Source: Cladorrhinum sp. PSN259
Lineage: Eukaryota > Ascomycota > Sordariomycetes > Sordariales > Podosporaceae
Length of the DNA: 64,000 nt
Direction: 5' to 3'
NCBI GenBank assembly: GCA_033725935.1
Contig: MU867141.1
Span: 27,107-91,106, forward strand
The position numbers were made by a program, and so were the translations under genes. The notes under the pieces were generated by a model, which saw nothing but the letters and a program-made list of their open reading frames with translations, was not told the origin of the DNA and did no database searches. Numbering within the stretch: position 1 is the first letter of the stretch; each line of letters starts with the position of its first letter. Shown piece after piece: positions 9,785 through 20,722 of the stretch.

Positions 9785-11450
9785 ATGTCAACCACCTACC
9801 CCACCGATAAAGCCTATCCAGCCAGTTATGGCTCACTTTTGGGACCCGGACCTCACCCTCAACAGGGCATTGTTACCCTGCCAAACATTGTTGGACTGCG
9901 TGACCACCACCACCACCACCACCACCACGGAGGGGACAGGGACAAGAACGCAGACCTAACCACCCAGCAGTACTTCAAACACTCGTCGGCTCCCCGCGTC
10001 TCGACAGACACGGTAATCGCTGCCTCTCTCAAGAAACAGTATCCCAATCTCCACCTCACAACCATCGCCCCCTACGGCGTGAACTTGTTCGCCTACGCCA
10101 AATCAACCGGCAACGCCTCCTTCACCCAGATCTCCCAGGATGACAATTCCAAAGATTTACCCTCGGACCTCTCATGGATGTTTTATGTCCCTCCATCCCG
10201 CCGGATAGACGGAGCCAAGGGCGGCATCACGAAGGACCTCATCTTTGGTAAATTCCTCTACAAGTACAAGTCGGCCGAGTTCATTTTGTACGTGGCAGAC
10301 GGCCGAGACGGCACCTCCTCGTATCCCACCGTCAAGAACTACTACCTCCTCAGCACCGACAAGGAGACGCACCTCGCCGATCAACTGGTACTGGAAGCAG
10401 GACAATGGGGCAACGAGCTGCACGAAGAGGTCTGGGTATGGGACGGTGGAAATTGGGCCAAGTCCCGAGACCTGTTCGACAGCATCCGAAAGGCGAGCTG
10501 GGACAATGTCATCCTGGACGAGGAAATGAAAAAGATGATCATCCAGGACCACCTCCAGTTCTTTGAAGGACGGGACCAGTACCAGAAGCTAAAAGTGCCC
10601 TGGAAGAGGGGCGTCATCTACTGGGGGCCGCCGGGGAACGGCAAGACGATCAGCATCAAGGCCATGATGCACACGCTCTACGACCTCAAGGAGCCCGTGC
10701 CGACGCTTTACGTGAGGAGCTTCTTTTCCTGGGCGGGACCAGAGTACGCCATTTCGCAAATATTCAACAAGGCGAGGCAGTTCGCGCCGTGTTATCTCAT
10801 CTTTGAGGACCTGGACTCCTTGGTTACCGATCAAGTGCGGAGTTACTTCCTCAACGAAATTGACGGGCTCAAAAGCAACGACGGGATCTTCATCGTGGGC
10901 AGCACCAATCACTTGGATAGGTTGGATCCTGGTATTTCGGTATGTTCATGTAATTCTCTTTCTCTCTCTTGTCTTCTTTGTTACTGACAAGAAAAAACAA
11001 AAACAGAAACGGCCATCCCGCTTCGACAGGAAATACTTCTTCCCCGACCCGGACCTGGACCAGCGCATCGCATACTGCAAGTTCTGGCAGAGAAAACTGC
11101 ACGACAACAAGGACCTCGAGTTTCCAGACAAGCTGTGCAGAGCCGTTGCTGACATCACTGACGGCTTCAGCTTTGCCTACATTCAAGAGGCCTTTGTAGC
11201 TGCACTGCTTATCATTGCCCGGGATTCCGAGGCGCCCAAAAACAAGTTTGAGGGTCCTCTCAGGGGTGATGATGACTTTGAGAACGGATGGGTTGAGGTG
11301 GACGCCGATGATGATGACGATGACGGTGATGACATTGAGCATCTGCCTTTGTGGGTTGAACTCAAGAAGCAGATTGAGATTTTGAGAGAAGGGATGGAGG
11401 AGAAGAAGAAACAGGCGATGGTCTCCCGTGGCAAGTATCCCATACTCTGA
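9785..11450 (+). CDS. AAA-family ATPase with natural octa-histidine run
   Basis: Two exons, 9785-10939 and 11007-11450, give 532 residues; the intron runs GTATGT...ACAG in phase 0. The AAA module is in the C-terminal half: Walker A GPPGNGKT at about 279-286, Walker B CYLIFEDLDSL, sensor-1 region GSTNHLDRLDPG, and a post-intron KRPSRFDRKYFF segment with the arginine-finger-side sequence. Such stand-alone AAA proteins in fungi resemble BCS1- or proteasome-type ATPases, but the substrate is not known. Eight His codons (residues about 41-48) form an uninterrupted run in a short linker rich in Gly and Asp. A D-rich acidic stretch follows near residue 470. Conserved AAA motifs on both sides of the intron confirm the join. 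The last residues are Lys-rich. No signal peptide or membrane segment was seen. Confidence 0.88.
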
Positions 11451-11465
11451 TCCGTTAATGGACGG

Positions 11466-11490
11466 ATGGGATGGGATGGGATGGGATGGG
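11466..11490. repeat. ATGGG microsatellite, five units
   Basis: Five perfect copies of a 5-bp unit lie just after the AAA ATPase stop codon, within its probable 3' UTR. Confidence 0.9.
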
Positions 11491-11639
11491 ATAGATGTGA
11501 ACGAGAATGAACTTGAAATGTGTATTTATGATGGTATGCGGCGCTAATGGATCTGGCAAATAAAACAAGCAATTATTTCTTTTCGACAGCTCTCTCCCTC
11601 CAAATCTAGACATGCGTGAGGGAAGATATTATCCCACCG

Positions 11640-13814
11640 TTATCGATCCGCACCCTCAAACCTCCGTAAACTGCTCGTATCACTCGTCTTCCTCCTCCTA
11701 ACAGACGAAGACGAATTTGCTTCACTTCGATCCCTCGGCGACCTGGCACTTGCCAGTTCCCTATCCACGCCTGCCGCCATCTCATGCAGCACGTCCATCT
11801 TCTCCAACTGGTCCATGATCTCCGGTGGAGGTTCCGAACTGAACACAACCTGAATGTGTGCGTGAGGATTGAGTCCAGCGAAATGCCGCCACTTGTTCCT
11901 CCATTTGGATGTCTTTGTCCGTTTCGCCCAGATCTTGCGTCTCTCCCAAAGGCCAATCAGTAAAAGGAGAGGAGCATTGATAACTCGAATGACGGCGACG
12001 TTGGCGTGGTGAAAGACGACGGGACCACACCACCATTTCAGGGGAAGCATGATGATCAAGGCGAGCAGGTTGAACGGTGGCGGGTACGAGAATATCGCAT
12101 CACTCTTGACGCCCTGGAATGTGAGGACTGCACGACGGAACTGGATCTCAACGGCTTCGTTGGTAATTATCTTGGAGAAAGTGTTGGTGAGCATGGCGAC
12201 GAGGATGGTGAGGAAGAGGGTATTGCCGAGGAAGGCAAAAGTAATGATGAGCGTTGGACCGAGGATGAGATGGAAGTCTGCTGCGCGCTCGATACCTGTT
12301 CCGTCGAGACCGAACCAGATCCTTTCTTACTGTCAGTTTTGTAAACAAACATGATAGGGGCTGAGTAATACATACCACAACAACCACTTGGTAATGGTTG
12401 CCCATGTCACACTGTCGCTGAGACTTGCATCGCCCGTGGTCCTGGCAAGCAACAGCAGACCCATGACGAAGCCAGCAAAACACCATATGGCAATAAACGT
12501 CAAGCGAGTAAAGTCCCTCATCATGGCATGCAGCGCAATAAACACAATGTTGTCCGGCATAAGCGTGAACGCAATGCGAGTCAACATGACGGGCGCAGCA
12601 GTGCAGAGAACCGGCATGGCATAAAACGCGTCGCTGCTCACCATCAACTCGACAATCCTGACCAACCCATACCCAGCATAGATGAACACAAAGGTGATAT
12701 CCAAGAAACTCCACAAGTTTTGCGAGTGAACTTCCCACCCATGTTCAACAATGGCGGCGAACTGCTCCAGCACCCATCCAGCAGCAAATATATTAAACAA
12801 TGTCTCGTACGTGTTCTTGAACCCATGTTGGTGCCTCCCGAATCCGTAGTGTGTTACCGTCAACATGTACAGCGCAATCAACACAATAAAGTGCATCAGC
12901 TCGATCAGGTTTCGTATTTGTGGCACGATCAACCGGTGATGGTTGAGGATCGCCGCCCTCCTCGGCTCGTACAACGAAACAGGGTGGTGTTTGTAGTGAT
13001 CGGGAAGGATATCGACAAACGATAGCGGGGTATACACCACCACTCCTCGGTATACGGCGTCGACGACTCGTTGGCATGCTGGACTACCAATGAACATTTT
13101 GCTCTCAGATATGATTGCCAGTTCGAGACCAGTCAGCTTTCGCTCGTGTCCTCCTCTTTCCTGGACAGCCCAGTTTGGTCTTCTTGCGCGGACGGTTTCG
13201 GGGGCGGCATCGCATGGGTCGAAACCAGAGACGAGGATGTGGGCGAGGAGGAGGAGACCGGAGCGGCCTGTGTGGTCTTCGTGGAAGCGACGGAGAATAC
13301 GGATTGCGAGAAGCTCGCAGAGGACGGCGCGGGATTCGTTGACGGTTTGTTGGAGCAGTTCGTGCGAGCGCGGACGGAGGAATTGGATGCGGTTGGCGAG
13401 GAGGGCATAAACGGTCGCGGGGTCACTGGGGTTGTATAACCTGTCCACTAGCGGTCTGACCACCAATCGATCCAACCTTGGCGCTCGAAGCTCTTCCAAT
13501 GTGTAGCTGTCGTCGATCGCTGCAACAACAAGTCGTCGGATGCGGTGAATGATCACGTAGACGGGCATGGGCGGAACCAGATCCCGGGCCGGGTTCGGTG
13601 AGAAGGGGCTTTGGCCGGCATCACCCCCGCGAGAGATGAGCCGGCGGAGAGATATGAGGGGCGCCACGGTGCCGTCTTCGTTTCGGGCTTGCTGGTCGGC
13701 GTCGAAGAGGATGGCAGTTTCTGGGTCGTCACTTTCGCTGCCGGGGTAGTCGCACGAAGAGCGAGAATCACCGTTGTCGTCGAGCAAGGGCTCCGTCGTT
13801 GCCAGACCCATCAC
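11640..13814 (-). CDS. TRP-like vacuolar cation channel (YVC1 family)
   Basis: Two exons, 13814-12376 and 12321-11640, give 706 residues; the intron is GTATGT...AAAG and completes a Trp codon. About 300 N-terminal cytosolic residues precede a bundle of membrane segments starting near IELMHFIVLIALYML. Exon 2 opens with IWFGLDGTGIE, a pore-region string I associate with fungal Yvc1-like TRP channels. Then comes a last membrane helix (IITFAFLGNTLFLTILVAML) and the conserved TNTFSKI...EIQFRRAVLT stretch. Yvc1 releases Ca2+ from the vacuole during osmotic shock, and that role is inferred for this protein. The C-terminus is charged and Ser-rich. The gene is convergent with the AAA ATPase gene. The start uses the first of two adjacent Met codons. 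Confidence 0.88.
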
Positions 13815-14455
13815 GATCTGTGTTTATCTGGTGTCGTCGTTGCTGAGGGTCATCCGGAACATGAAGTCGGGTGGTTTCTGTGCTGTATAATTTCCAAAAA
13901 TGTCAAAATGTCAAAGCAGCCACGATTGCCCACCACTAGATAGACTAAACGGCAGTCCCCTGCAGCACTGGACAGTTCATCGAACCAGTGGAGCCCAGCA
14001 TCGCGATAAATCCCATAACGTAATTTACCGCCTGAAATCCCCTTGGCGACCCCTGAAAACGACCGAAACGGCATGCCGAGTCATGCGTGGTGTTTTTGTT
14101 GATTTCCGAAGCATTTTGTTTTCTGCTGTCAAAAATATTTCCTTGTTTAGATGAAAGTTCAGAAGGGCTCCAAGTTCCATTCGAAAGTCTCCCTTCCCAA
14201 GCAATTCGGCAATTGCGGATTCTGCACGCTGATTCGTACGTCATTTTCAAGGGACTCATGCACGTTCCCGAAAAGGGCCATGCTCAAGTGGGGACACAGA
14301 ATTCGGGGCATAGATAATCCCTAACCCTCGGTTCTTCGACATGGTCACTTCTTGTTCACACTCATATCGGTCATGTTAGGTTTTATAATCTCATATTGTT
14401 ATTCTATAGTCGCATATTACCATCTCTACTCTCTTGGTGTTATTTTGTCTGTTTC
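13815..14455. other. Intergenic region
   Basis: Upstream flank of the TRP-channel gene and 3' flank of the next APH-like locus, both on the minus strand. No gene or repeat was recognised. Confidence 0.5.
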
Positions 14456-15561
14456 CTAGTGTCCGTACCTTGGGACTTTTTTAATGTCCTCCCACCTCTC
14501 AACGAGCCAGTCATAGTTCTTTTGGTCAATTCCTTTGAGAGCAAGGAGAAAGACACGCCTGGCCATCTTGTATGCCAGCTTATAAGCATACTGTGTATAC
14601 AAGACACCAGCGGCCTCATCAAAGGATTGCTTGATCTCATCAGCACCAAGATCAGACACACCCGGCTGAGACCACAAGAAGGATGGCGGACTACATCCCA
14701 CAAATGCAGGAACAAACAAGGCATCATCCCAATCAACAGTTGCGGTAATGGCCGGGTCATTGACATTACCTTTACCGTCAGCGTTGATGAGCATGTTCCG
14801 TGGAAAGAGGTCCATATGGGCCAAGGCGAACTCCACGCCATCAAACCACCCACCGTTTTGTAACTCGGAGGCGATCCGAAACACTTTATCTGTTCTCTTG
14901 ACATCTGCATCGTTCTTTTGAGCTGTGTAAATGTCCCTTCTTTTTCTTAGCATCTTTGTGAGAAGCTCCAAAACGGGTGCAGGAGACTCAGCGGGTGCGG
15001 CATTGTAGGCCTCGGCCTCTTCAGGATCAAAATCTGGAAGCGTTTTGATGGCAAAAGACTTGACGTCAGATACTCCATACATGACTTTCCCTGCCCGCCG
15101 GCTCTTGATCTGCAGCATCTTTCGTGCATAATACCCGAGTCTGTTGCGATCTTACACCAAGAGGCATGGTCAAGGTCTTTGCCACAACGTGACAAGTCAG
15201 ACCCGGAGATTCTCTTCTGGAGCATATATGGGCTTCCAAGAGGATTATTCTGGGTCCTATCCAGAGTCAGGACTTTTGGCACAGGAATGCTCGTCTCTTG
15301 AATCAGGAAGCGCAGTATAGCAACATCATCATCAATAAGCGAGACCCTTTTGCTATCAGGGACACGAAGAACACACCTTGTCGTGCTGGTTCCTTGCTTG
15401 CGGGTAATACCGACAACCAAGTTTTCTGCGCCAGAAAGAATATCTTCAATAATTATTTCTGATGGTCGTGCCAATGGCCAGATGGTCTCAAGAGCCAACC
15501 TTTCAACCTTTGGCTTCATTGTGCTCCACGAGCCCCTCATGTTGATTGAGTGTGAAGACAT
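14456..15561 (-). pseudogene. APH-fold phosphotransferase gene with a frameshift
   Basis: Two overlapping frames together make one APH-like protein. The first frame (15561 to about 15145) has the N-lobe: CVLRVPDSK, a DVAILRFL helix, SIPVPKVLTL and SPYMLQKRISG. The second frame (about 15145 to 14456) continues with LGYYARKML, then the catalytic loop AHMDLFPRNMLIN and the metal-binding TVDWDDALFVP motif. The join needs one extra base near 15142-15148. No GT-AG intron of normal length restores the frame: a 48-bp candidate gives the wrong phase and a 17-bp one is too short. All catalytic residues of the second half are intact, so this is either a very young pseudogene or a base missing from the assembly. 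The product would phosphorylate an unknown small molecule or protein. The locus stands alone between the channel gene and the laccase. Confidence 0.72.
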
Positions 15562-16942
15562 TCTGCCAATGCAAAGTGTTTGTGAGATGTGACCAAGTTT
15601 TTCAGTCAGTCAAGTTGAGTCTCGGACTAACAGCTGCTGCTGCAGAGTGCTTTTGAGATTTGATGAAGTATTTTCAGTCATCCAAGTGGTGAGTTCGGTT
15701 TAAATACTTTGATTAGGAAACGTCGAGATCGTGGAAAACAATAGCCATTCATTCTTTGTTGGCAGTATGTACTTCCTGTTTGTTTTAGTAACACGCCCCA
15801 AGGATCAAAGACTGTAACAATTCAACTGTACTCTTTGCCCTCGGCCGAACAGGAAGCAGGAATGCTCTCCTCTGGACCTGAGTACGTAATCAACTCCAAG
15901 CCTCGGCATCTTGACTAAGAACAAAGACAAAAACTTGGACTCACGCAGAGATGATATTAGGTAATATTTTGCTCAGATGTCTGGGAAATAACTTACCAAT
16001 CATTCCTCTTTCCATTCAGGGAGAAAGACCATGACGGATAGTTACATAAGCAATATCGAAAGACTGCTCGAGTTTGATATCTCATAGTACTTCACGGAGC
16101 ACCGGCAGCTTCATTTCAAGCACACCTCTCCAAGTTTAGTAAACAATCGACCTGTTTGAAATTTATGATGGATGTTCAAGACTTATAACAGCCTAGTTAT
16201 CTAAGAGGGACCTGTGTAGCAAGGAAGTGGTGCGGCTGGAGGCACGATAAAGTGTTCAATGGCTTACCTACCTACCCTCTAGTTTTCAGCCTCTGTCACC
16301 AAGCCATCCCTGCATTTTCATCCCCACGCCATCGCAGCTGTGATTCTGAACCTCCCATCTGTGGCAACGAAGCCGGAGAGATGGCTCCGGCAGAGTTCCG
16401 ACATCAGTCATGTCCAACCCCAGCAGCCGAGCAAGACGTACTCCTGGCAAAAGACTGCCGACGCAGGGAATGCGCGTCCTTCCTTGGACAGCCGTCCGTG
16501 GCGAGCTGAGATGTCGTGATGGGGTGGCATGTGTGGACAAGCACGGCAGCCATCGGCGGGGAGAGAGGAAGTTGAATGGTGGGCTGCATGTTCGGGGCTG
16601 CAGCTGCGTATCTAGCGCGGTCTGGCCCGCACCTCACAACCGCTGTGGCTGGCTTCGGGCCCAGACAGGGATGGATTTGCAAAAGAGGCGTTCTGGACTG
16701 AGCTGCACAACGCCGGCATGATGAGGGGTGATAACCGGTATGGTAAGGGGCTATAAGGTGAGAGCCGTGAGTGCGACTTTGTCTGCGGTTCTTCTGCACT
16801 TAATTATTTGATTCAGTGGATCTGACTCTTGGATCTGACCCTTGGCAGCCTTTTCTGTTCCATCATTTTCTCGACATCTTCGTTACACCTGAATGTCTTG
16901 TCTGAGACGTAGCCCCACCGGTTTGACAGCATAACTGCCACA
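15562..16942. other. Divergent intergenic region upstream of the laccase
   Basis: A long region between the APH-like locus and the laccase. Short open frames (for example 16252-16509) have no recognisable domain. I could not identify specific metal or stress response elements by eye. Confidence 0.5.
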
Positions 16943-19247
16943 ATGACACTCATCGAGCGGGTGTGGACCGTTGTTACCACCTTCCTTGGTTACGCCAGCC
17001 TGTCTCCTCGCCCCACAGCGGTGTCGGTGGCCGACCAGATCCCACTGGGAATTCCGCACGGTGGCCCGAAGCATGAACGACCTGGACCCATCTTCAAACC
17101 GCCGGGTGGTATTCCGGACGGGGATGGATCCAAGTTTTTCTGTGACTACCGAAACATGGTAGGCTGGGAGGCATGCTCATCATCGGACAACCGACAATGC
17201 TGGCTCAAAGACACCCACAGTGAAGATATATTCGACATCCACACCAACTATGAGGGAGTTAAGCTGGATGGCGGTCCCTTGATGCCTACCGGGATTCTCC
17301 GCCAATACAAGCTCATCGTTACCGATCAAGCGATCAATGCCGACGGCATGGACTTCCCCGAGGGCAAGGTATTCAAGAACTCGCCGAGCGACACAGGTTT
17401 CAATGATATCAACTACCCTGGTCCCTGGATACAGGCCTGTTGGGGCGACATCATCGAGGTCACCGTCGTCAACAATCTGACGCATAACGGCACTAGTATC
17501 CACTGGCATGGCCTCCGGCAGTGGCTGACGATGCACATGGACGGTGTCAATGGCGTGACCCAATGTCCCATCAGGCCTCGTGACGTCTTCGTCTACAGAT
17601 TCAACGCCACACAGTACGGTTCTTCGTGGTACCATTCCCATCACTCTATTCAATACGCAGATGGCCTGGCTGGCCCCATTGTAAGTTCTCTTGATCATGA
17701 CCGTGTCTCAATGGCGGTGGGGCTGATGTATCCAAGACCATTCATGGCCCCAGCTCCGAGAGTTACGACATTGCACCTGATATGCCACTGTTGATGACGG
17801 ACTGGTGTAAGTGTGATGCAAAACTGACCAACACAACGGGGCTGATTCCTCCACAGTGCACAACAGCGCCTTCAATGCTATAACAACCAAGATCTTCAAA
17901 AACACGACAATTCTACTCAACGGGATCGGCAACATAACCAACTGGTCGGGGGGTTCCTCTGATGCGACGGTCGATGTCGCCAACATCCGCACTCCCTACA
18001 CGCTCAACTTCGAAAGAAAACCAGACAAGCCGCTCCGATACCTGCTTCGAGTAATCAATACCTCCTTTAGCACCACCTTTGTCTTCTCCATTGACAACCA
18101 CAAGCTGCAAGTCGTTGGTGCCGACTTCGTGCCCATCCACAGCTACACTACCTCCAACATTCTTGTCGGAATTGGCCAGCGGTACCACGTCATTGTAACT
18201 GCTGACCCTCAGCGCGACGGCAATAACCCTCTCCCAACGGATGGCAATTTCTGGATCCGGACGACAATTCCAGAAGAGTGTACCGGATTCGACCCACCCT
18301 CAGGTCAACATGATGTAGCTTACGAGCAGACGGGCATTGTCCGCTATGATCCCCTTAGCACGGCTTTTCCAAACTCAAACCGCTGGTCCGATCTTGACAC
18401 AACCTGCACCGATGAGCCCTATGATAAGCTTCATCCCATCGTGGAGTGGAATGTCGAGAAACCAACAAGCGAGGAGCTAGAAAATACAACCGTTGTATTC
18501 AAGGGCAAGGGGGGTCCAGACGCTTTTAGCTTGGCGCATTTCGCCATCGAGTCAGCACAGTACCCAGACTGGACTCCGTTTCAGGTCAACTACAGCGATC
18601 CGATGTTCTTGCATCTCGATCAGACCGGGGGATGGAAGAAAAGTTTCGTGGTCATCGAGGAGGATAAAGGCCCTGAGGACTGGGTGAGTTTGTTTTCCCA
18701 ACCGCTTCGAAGCTGCGTGAGTAGTGCATGCTGATGATGCGCAGGTATATTTCGTCATCTCCGACGACGGGCAAATCAGTCCTCATCCGGTAAGCTTCCC
18801 TCTAATCTTCGGCATTCAGGGCATTCTCTGATATGCGTTGTTCCGCAGATCCACCTTCATGGTCATGACTTTGCCATTCTGCAACAGTCCTTCGCGCCCT
18901 TGACCAAAGACACGACGTTCAATCTCACTACCCGCAATCCGCCCCGCCGTGACGTCGTTCTCCTCCCTCAAGGTGGCTTTGTAGTCATCGCCTTCAAGAC
19001 TGACAACCCCGGCAACTGGCTACTGCATTGCCACATTGCCAGGCATGCATCCGAGGGGCTCGGGTTCCAGATCTTGGAGCGCCGCGAGGCAGCTGTCAAG
19101 ATATGGCCATCCTTGAATCAGTCGGCTGCGTTGACCGAGGCCAAGAGAGTTTGTGACAACTGGGCGGATTGGGAGGCGAACTGCAACAACTGGGCTGTTG
19201 GTTGTCATGATCCTCCCCAGCCGTTTCAGGACGATTCGGGTGTGTAA
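16943..19247 (+). CDS. Asco-type laccase (multicopper oxidase)
   Basis: Five exons (16943-17680, 17737-17806, 17857-18683, 18745-18789, 18849-19247) give 692 residues. All four introns obey GT-AG and rebuild one frame. The four copper-binding motifs are present in order: SIHWHGLRQ, WYHSHHSIQYADGLAGP, then HP followed in exon 5 by IHLHGHDF, and GNWLLHCHIARHASEGL, with the type-1 Cys between two His and Leu in the axial position. The hydrophobic N-terminus suggests secretion. The protein ends in DDSGV, the C-terminal plug type of ascomycete laccases that is cleaved or inserts in the oxygen channel. The enzyme oxidises phenols by one electron and reduces O2 to water outside the cell. Many N-x-S/T sites fit a secreted glycoprotein. 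The micro-exon of 45 bp (YFVISDDGQISPHP) is short but conserved in content. Confidence 0.93.
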
Positions 19248-20561
19248 AAAAGGAGCCTGGGTATGGCACCTTCAAATCGCCCGCCGGTGGGAAGGCAACT
19301 CTCAAGTCCTGCAGTCGGAACTCGTCTTCGTTGATGTTCAATCCTTAAATACACTCCCTAATTCAAGTACCTTTCTCTGCGCCCACCTGTTTGACACAAG
19401 CAGCTGATGTTTGGAAAAGAAGCTGAGAGTCAAGAAAATTATGACAAATCGAAGTAATCGAGCAAGCTACTACACCCACCTCAACACCCTCGGCTTCCTC
19501 CCGCTCACCGAAACATACGCCCAATGCTGCTGTCCATCATGCCCCCGGGAGCATTTAGATAAAATACGCCGGACTGGCCCGGCACCCAGACAGTCTCTTT
19601 ATCACAGTAGTAACGATAATAACACTGTTTTAGAGTATCTCTTAACTACTTACGATCTTTATGACCAATATCACGCTTCGTTATATCTTTATCCTTAACT
19701 TCTTGTTTTATATAAATCTCTCTCATATCAATCACGGTCCAGAACTCTGTCCTTAGGGTTCCGGTTACATAGGTCCTCATATAGAGGCCAAGTCCCTAGA
19801 GGTTAGGTAAGAAAAACGAAAAAATACAAAAGGTAAAGGCGAGACTGTTTATTTTCAAAATGAGTAAATCTGAGCCCACTCGGCTAGAGTTGAAGCATAT
19901 AAGCATACTGCCTGCGGCGCAGCGTGCCGAAAATGTGTTGCAGCAGGTGGCCTTTGCGCCATAGCCCACCTTTTCCCAGGTCTTCCATCAGCCTTCTTTG
20001 CCCTCCAACAAAATGGTACTAAGCCGGGGTAAGCAGTAATCACGTGGGTAAGGTATGTATGTAGCAAAAAGGGAAATTTTATGTGTGCCCAAATTCGTCT
20101 CATATAACACCACTGGTTTTGGTCGCAAAAGACCCCCTTCCTTGAGTGTGCTCGGTAAGACAGGAACGGTGCCTTAAAACTTCTCTCCATGCGAGTAAGG
20201 TCCGTCCATTACACGTACGCGTGGGGCCAAAGCAACAAACTTGGCGGGCTAGGTCTAAAAAGAGCCTGCGCCATCGGCAAGATTTTACGCAGGAAAGATC
20301 GAGAAACTTTCCAAACGATGTACGATTTGCCATCATAAATCAACGTCTGTGATACGGGACAGGCGCTCTGTAGGGTAGATAGAGTAGATAGGAACGTGGC
20401 CAGGTGATAGTCAGGTGACTTGGTGCCATGTGCCACCTTTGCAAGTCAGACATTTCTGTTGTCCAGGTTAGCTTACTGGTCTTGTCCAACAATTCCTTCG
20501 GAGGAATGAGTATGGGGCACAGGTTACATACTTCTCCATCCTTCATCCCGTTCATCCGGTC
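19248..20561. other. Intergenic region with AT-rich patch
   Basis: 3' flank of the laccase and of the convergent NACHT gene. About 19600-19870 is rich in TA steps and carries no gene, as in sequence altered by repeat-induced point mutation. No transposon reading frame survives. Confidence 0.45.
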
Positions 20562-20722
20562 CATTGAGTGATTGAACATGCATGGTCTCGGTGCAAAGCA
20601 ACTGATCTTCTGCCCCGCCCATTGAGTGATTGATCATGCACGGTTTTCGTATCAAGAAATCAATCTTTCGCCCCGCCCATTGAGTGACTGAACATGCACG
20701 GTATTCGTGTCAGCAGTTATCA
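20562..20722. repeat. 58-bp tandem repeat, about 2.7 copies
   Basis: Three head-to-tail copies begin at 20562, 20620 and 20678, each starting CATTGAGTGAYTGAWCATGC. The first two end in a GCCCCGCC string. The period is exactly 58 bp at both junctions. Copies differ by substitutions only, and the third is truncated where it meets the stop codon of the NACHT/TPR gene. The array is therefore in that gene's 3' UTR. Confidence 0.92.

Noticed and set aside
12148..12738. 196-codon frame inside the TRP channel gene
   Set aside because: It is out of phase with the clearly conserved channel exons and covers the intron; it is a shadow frame.
15142..15190. Possible 48-bp GT-AG intron that would repair the second APH-like gene
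   Set aside because: Removing it leaves the exons out of phase and deletes residues that match the family.
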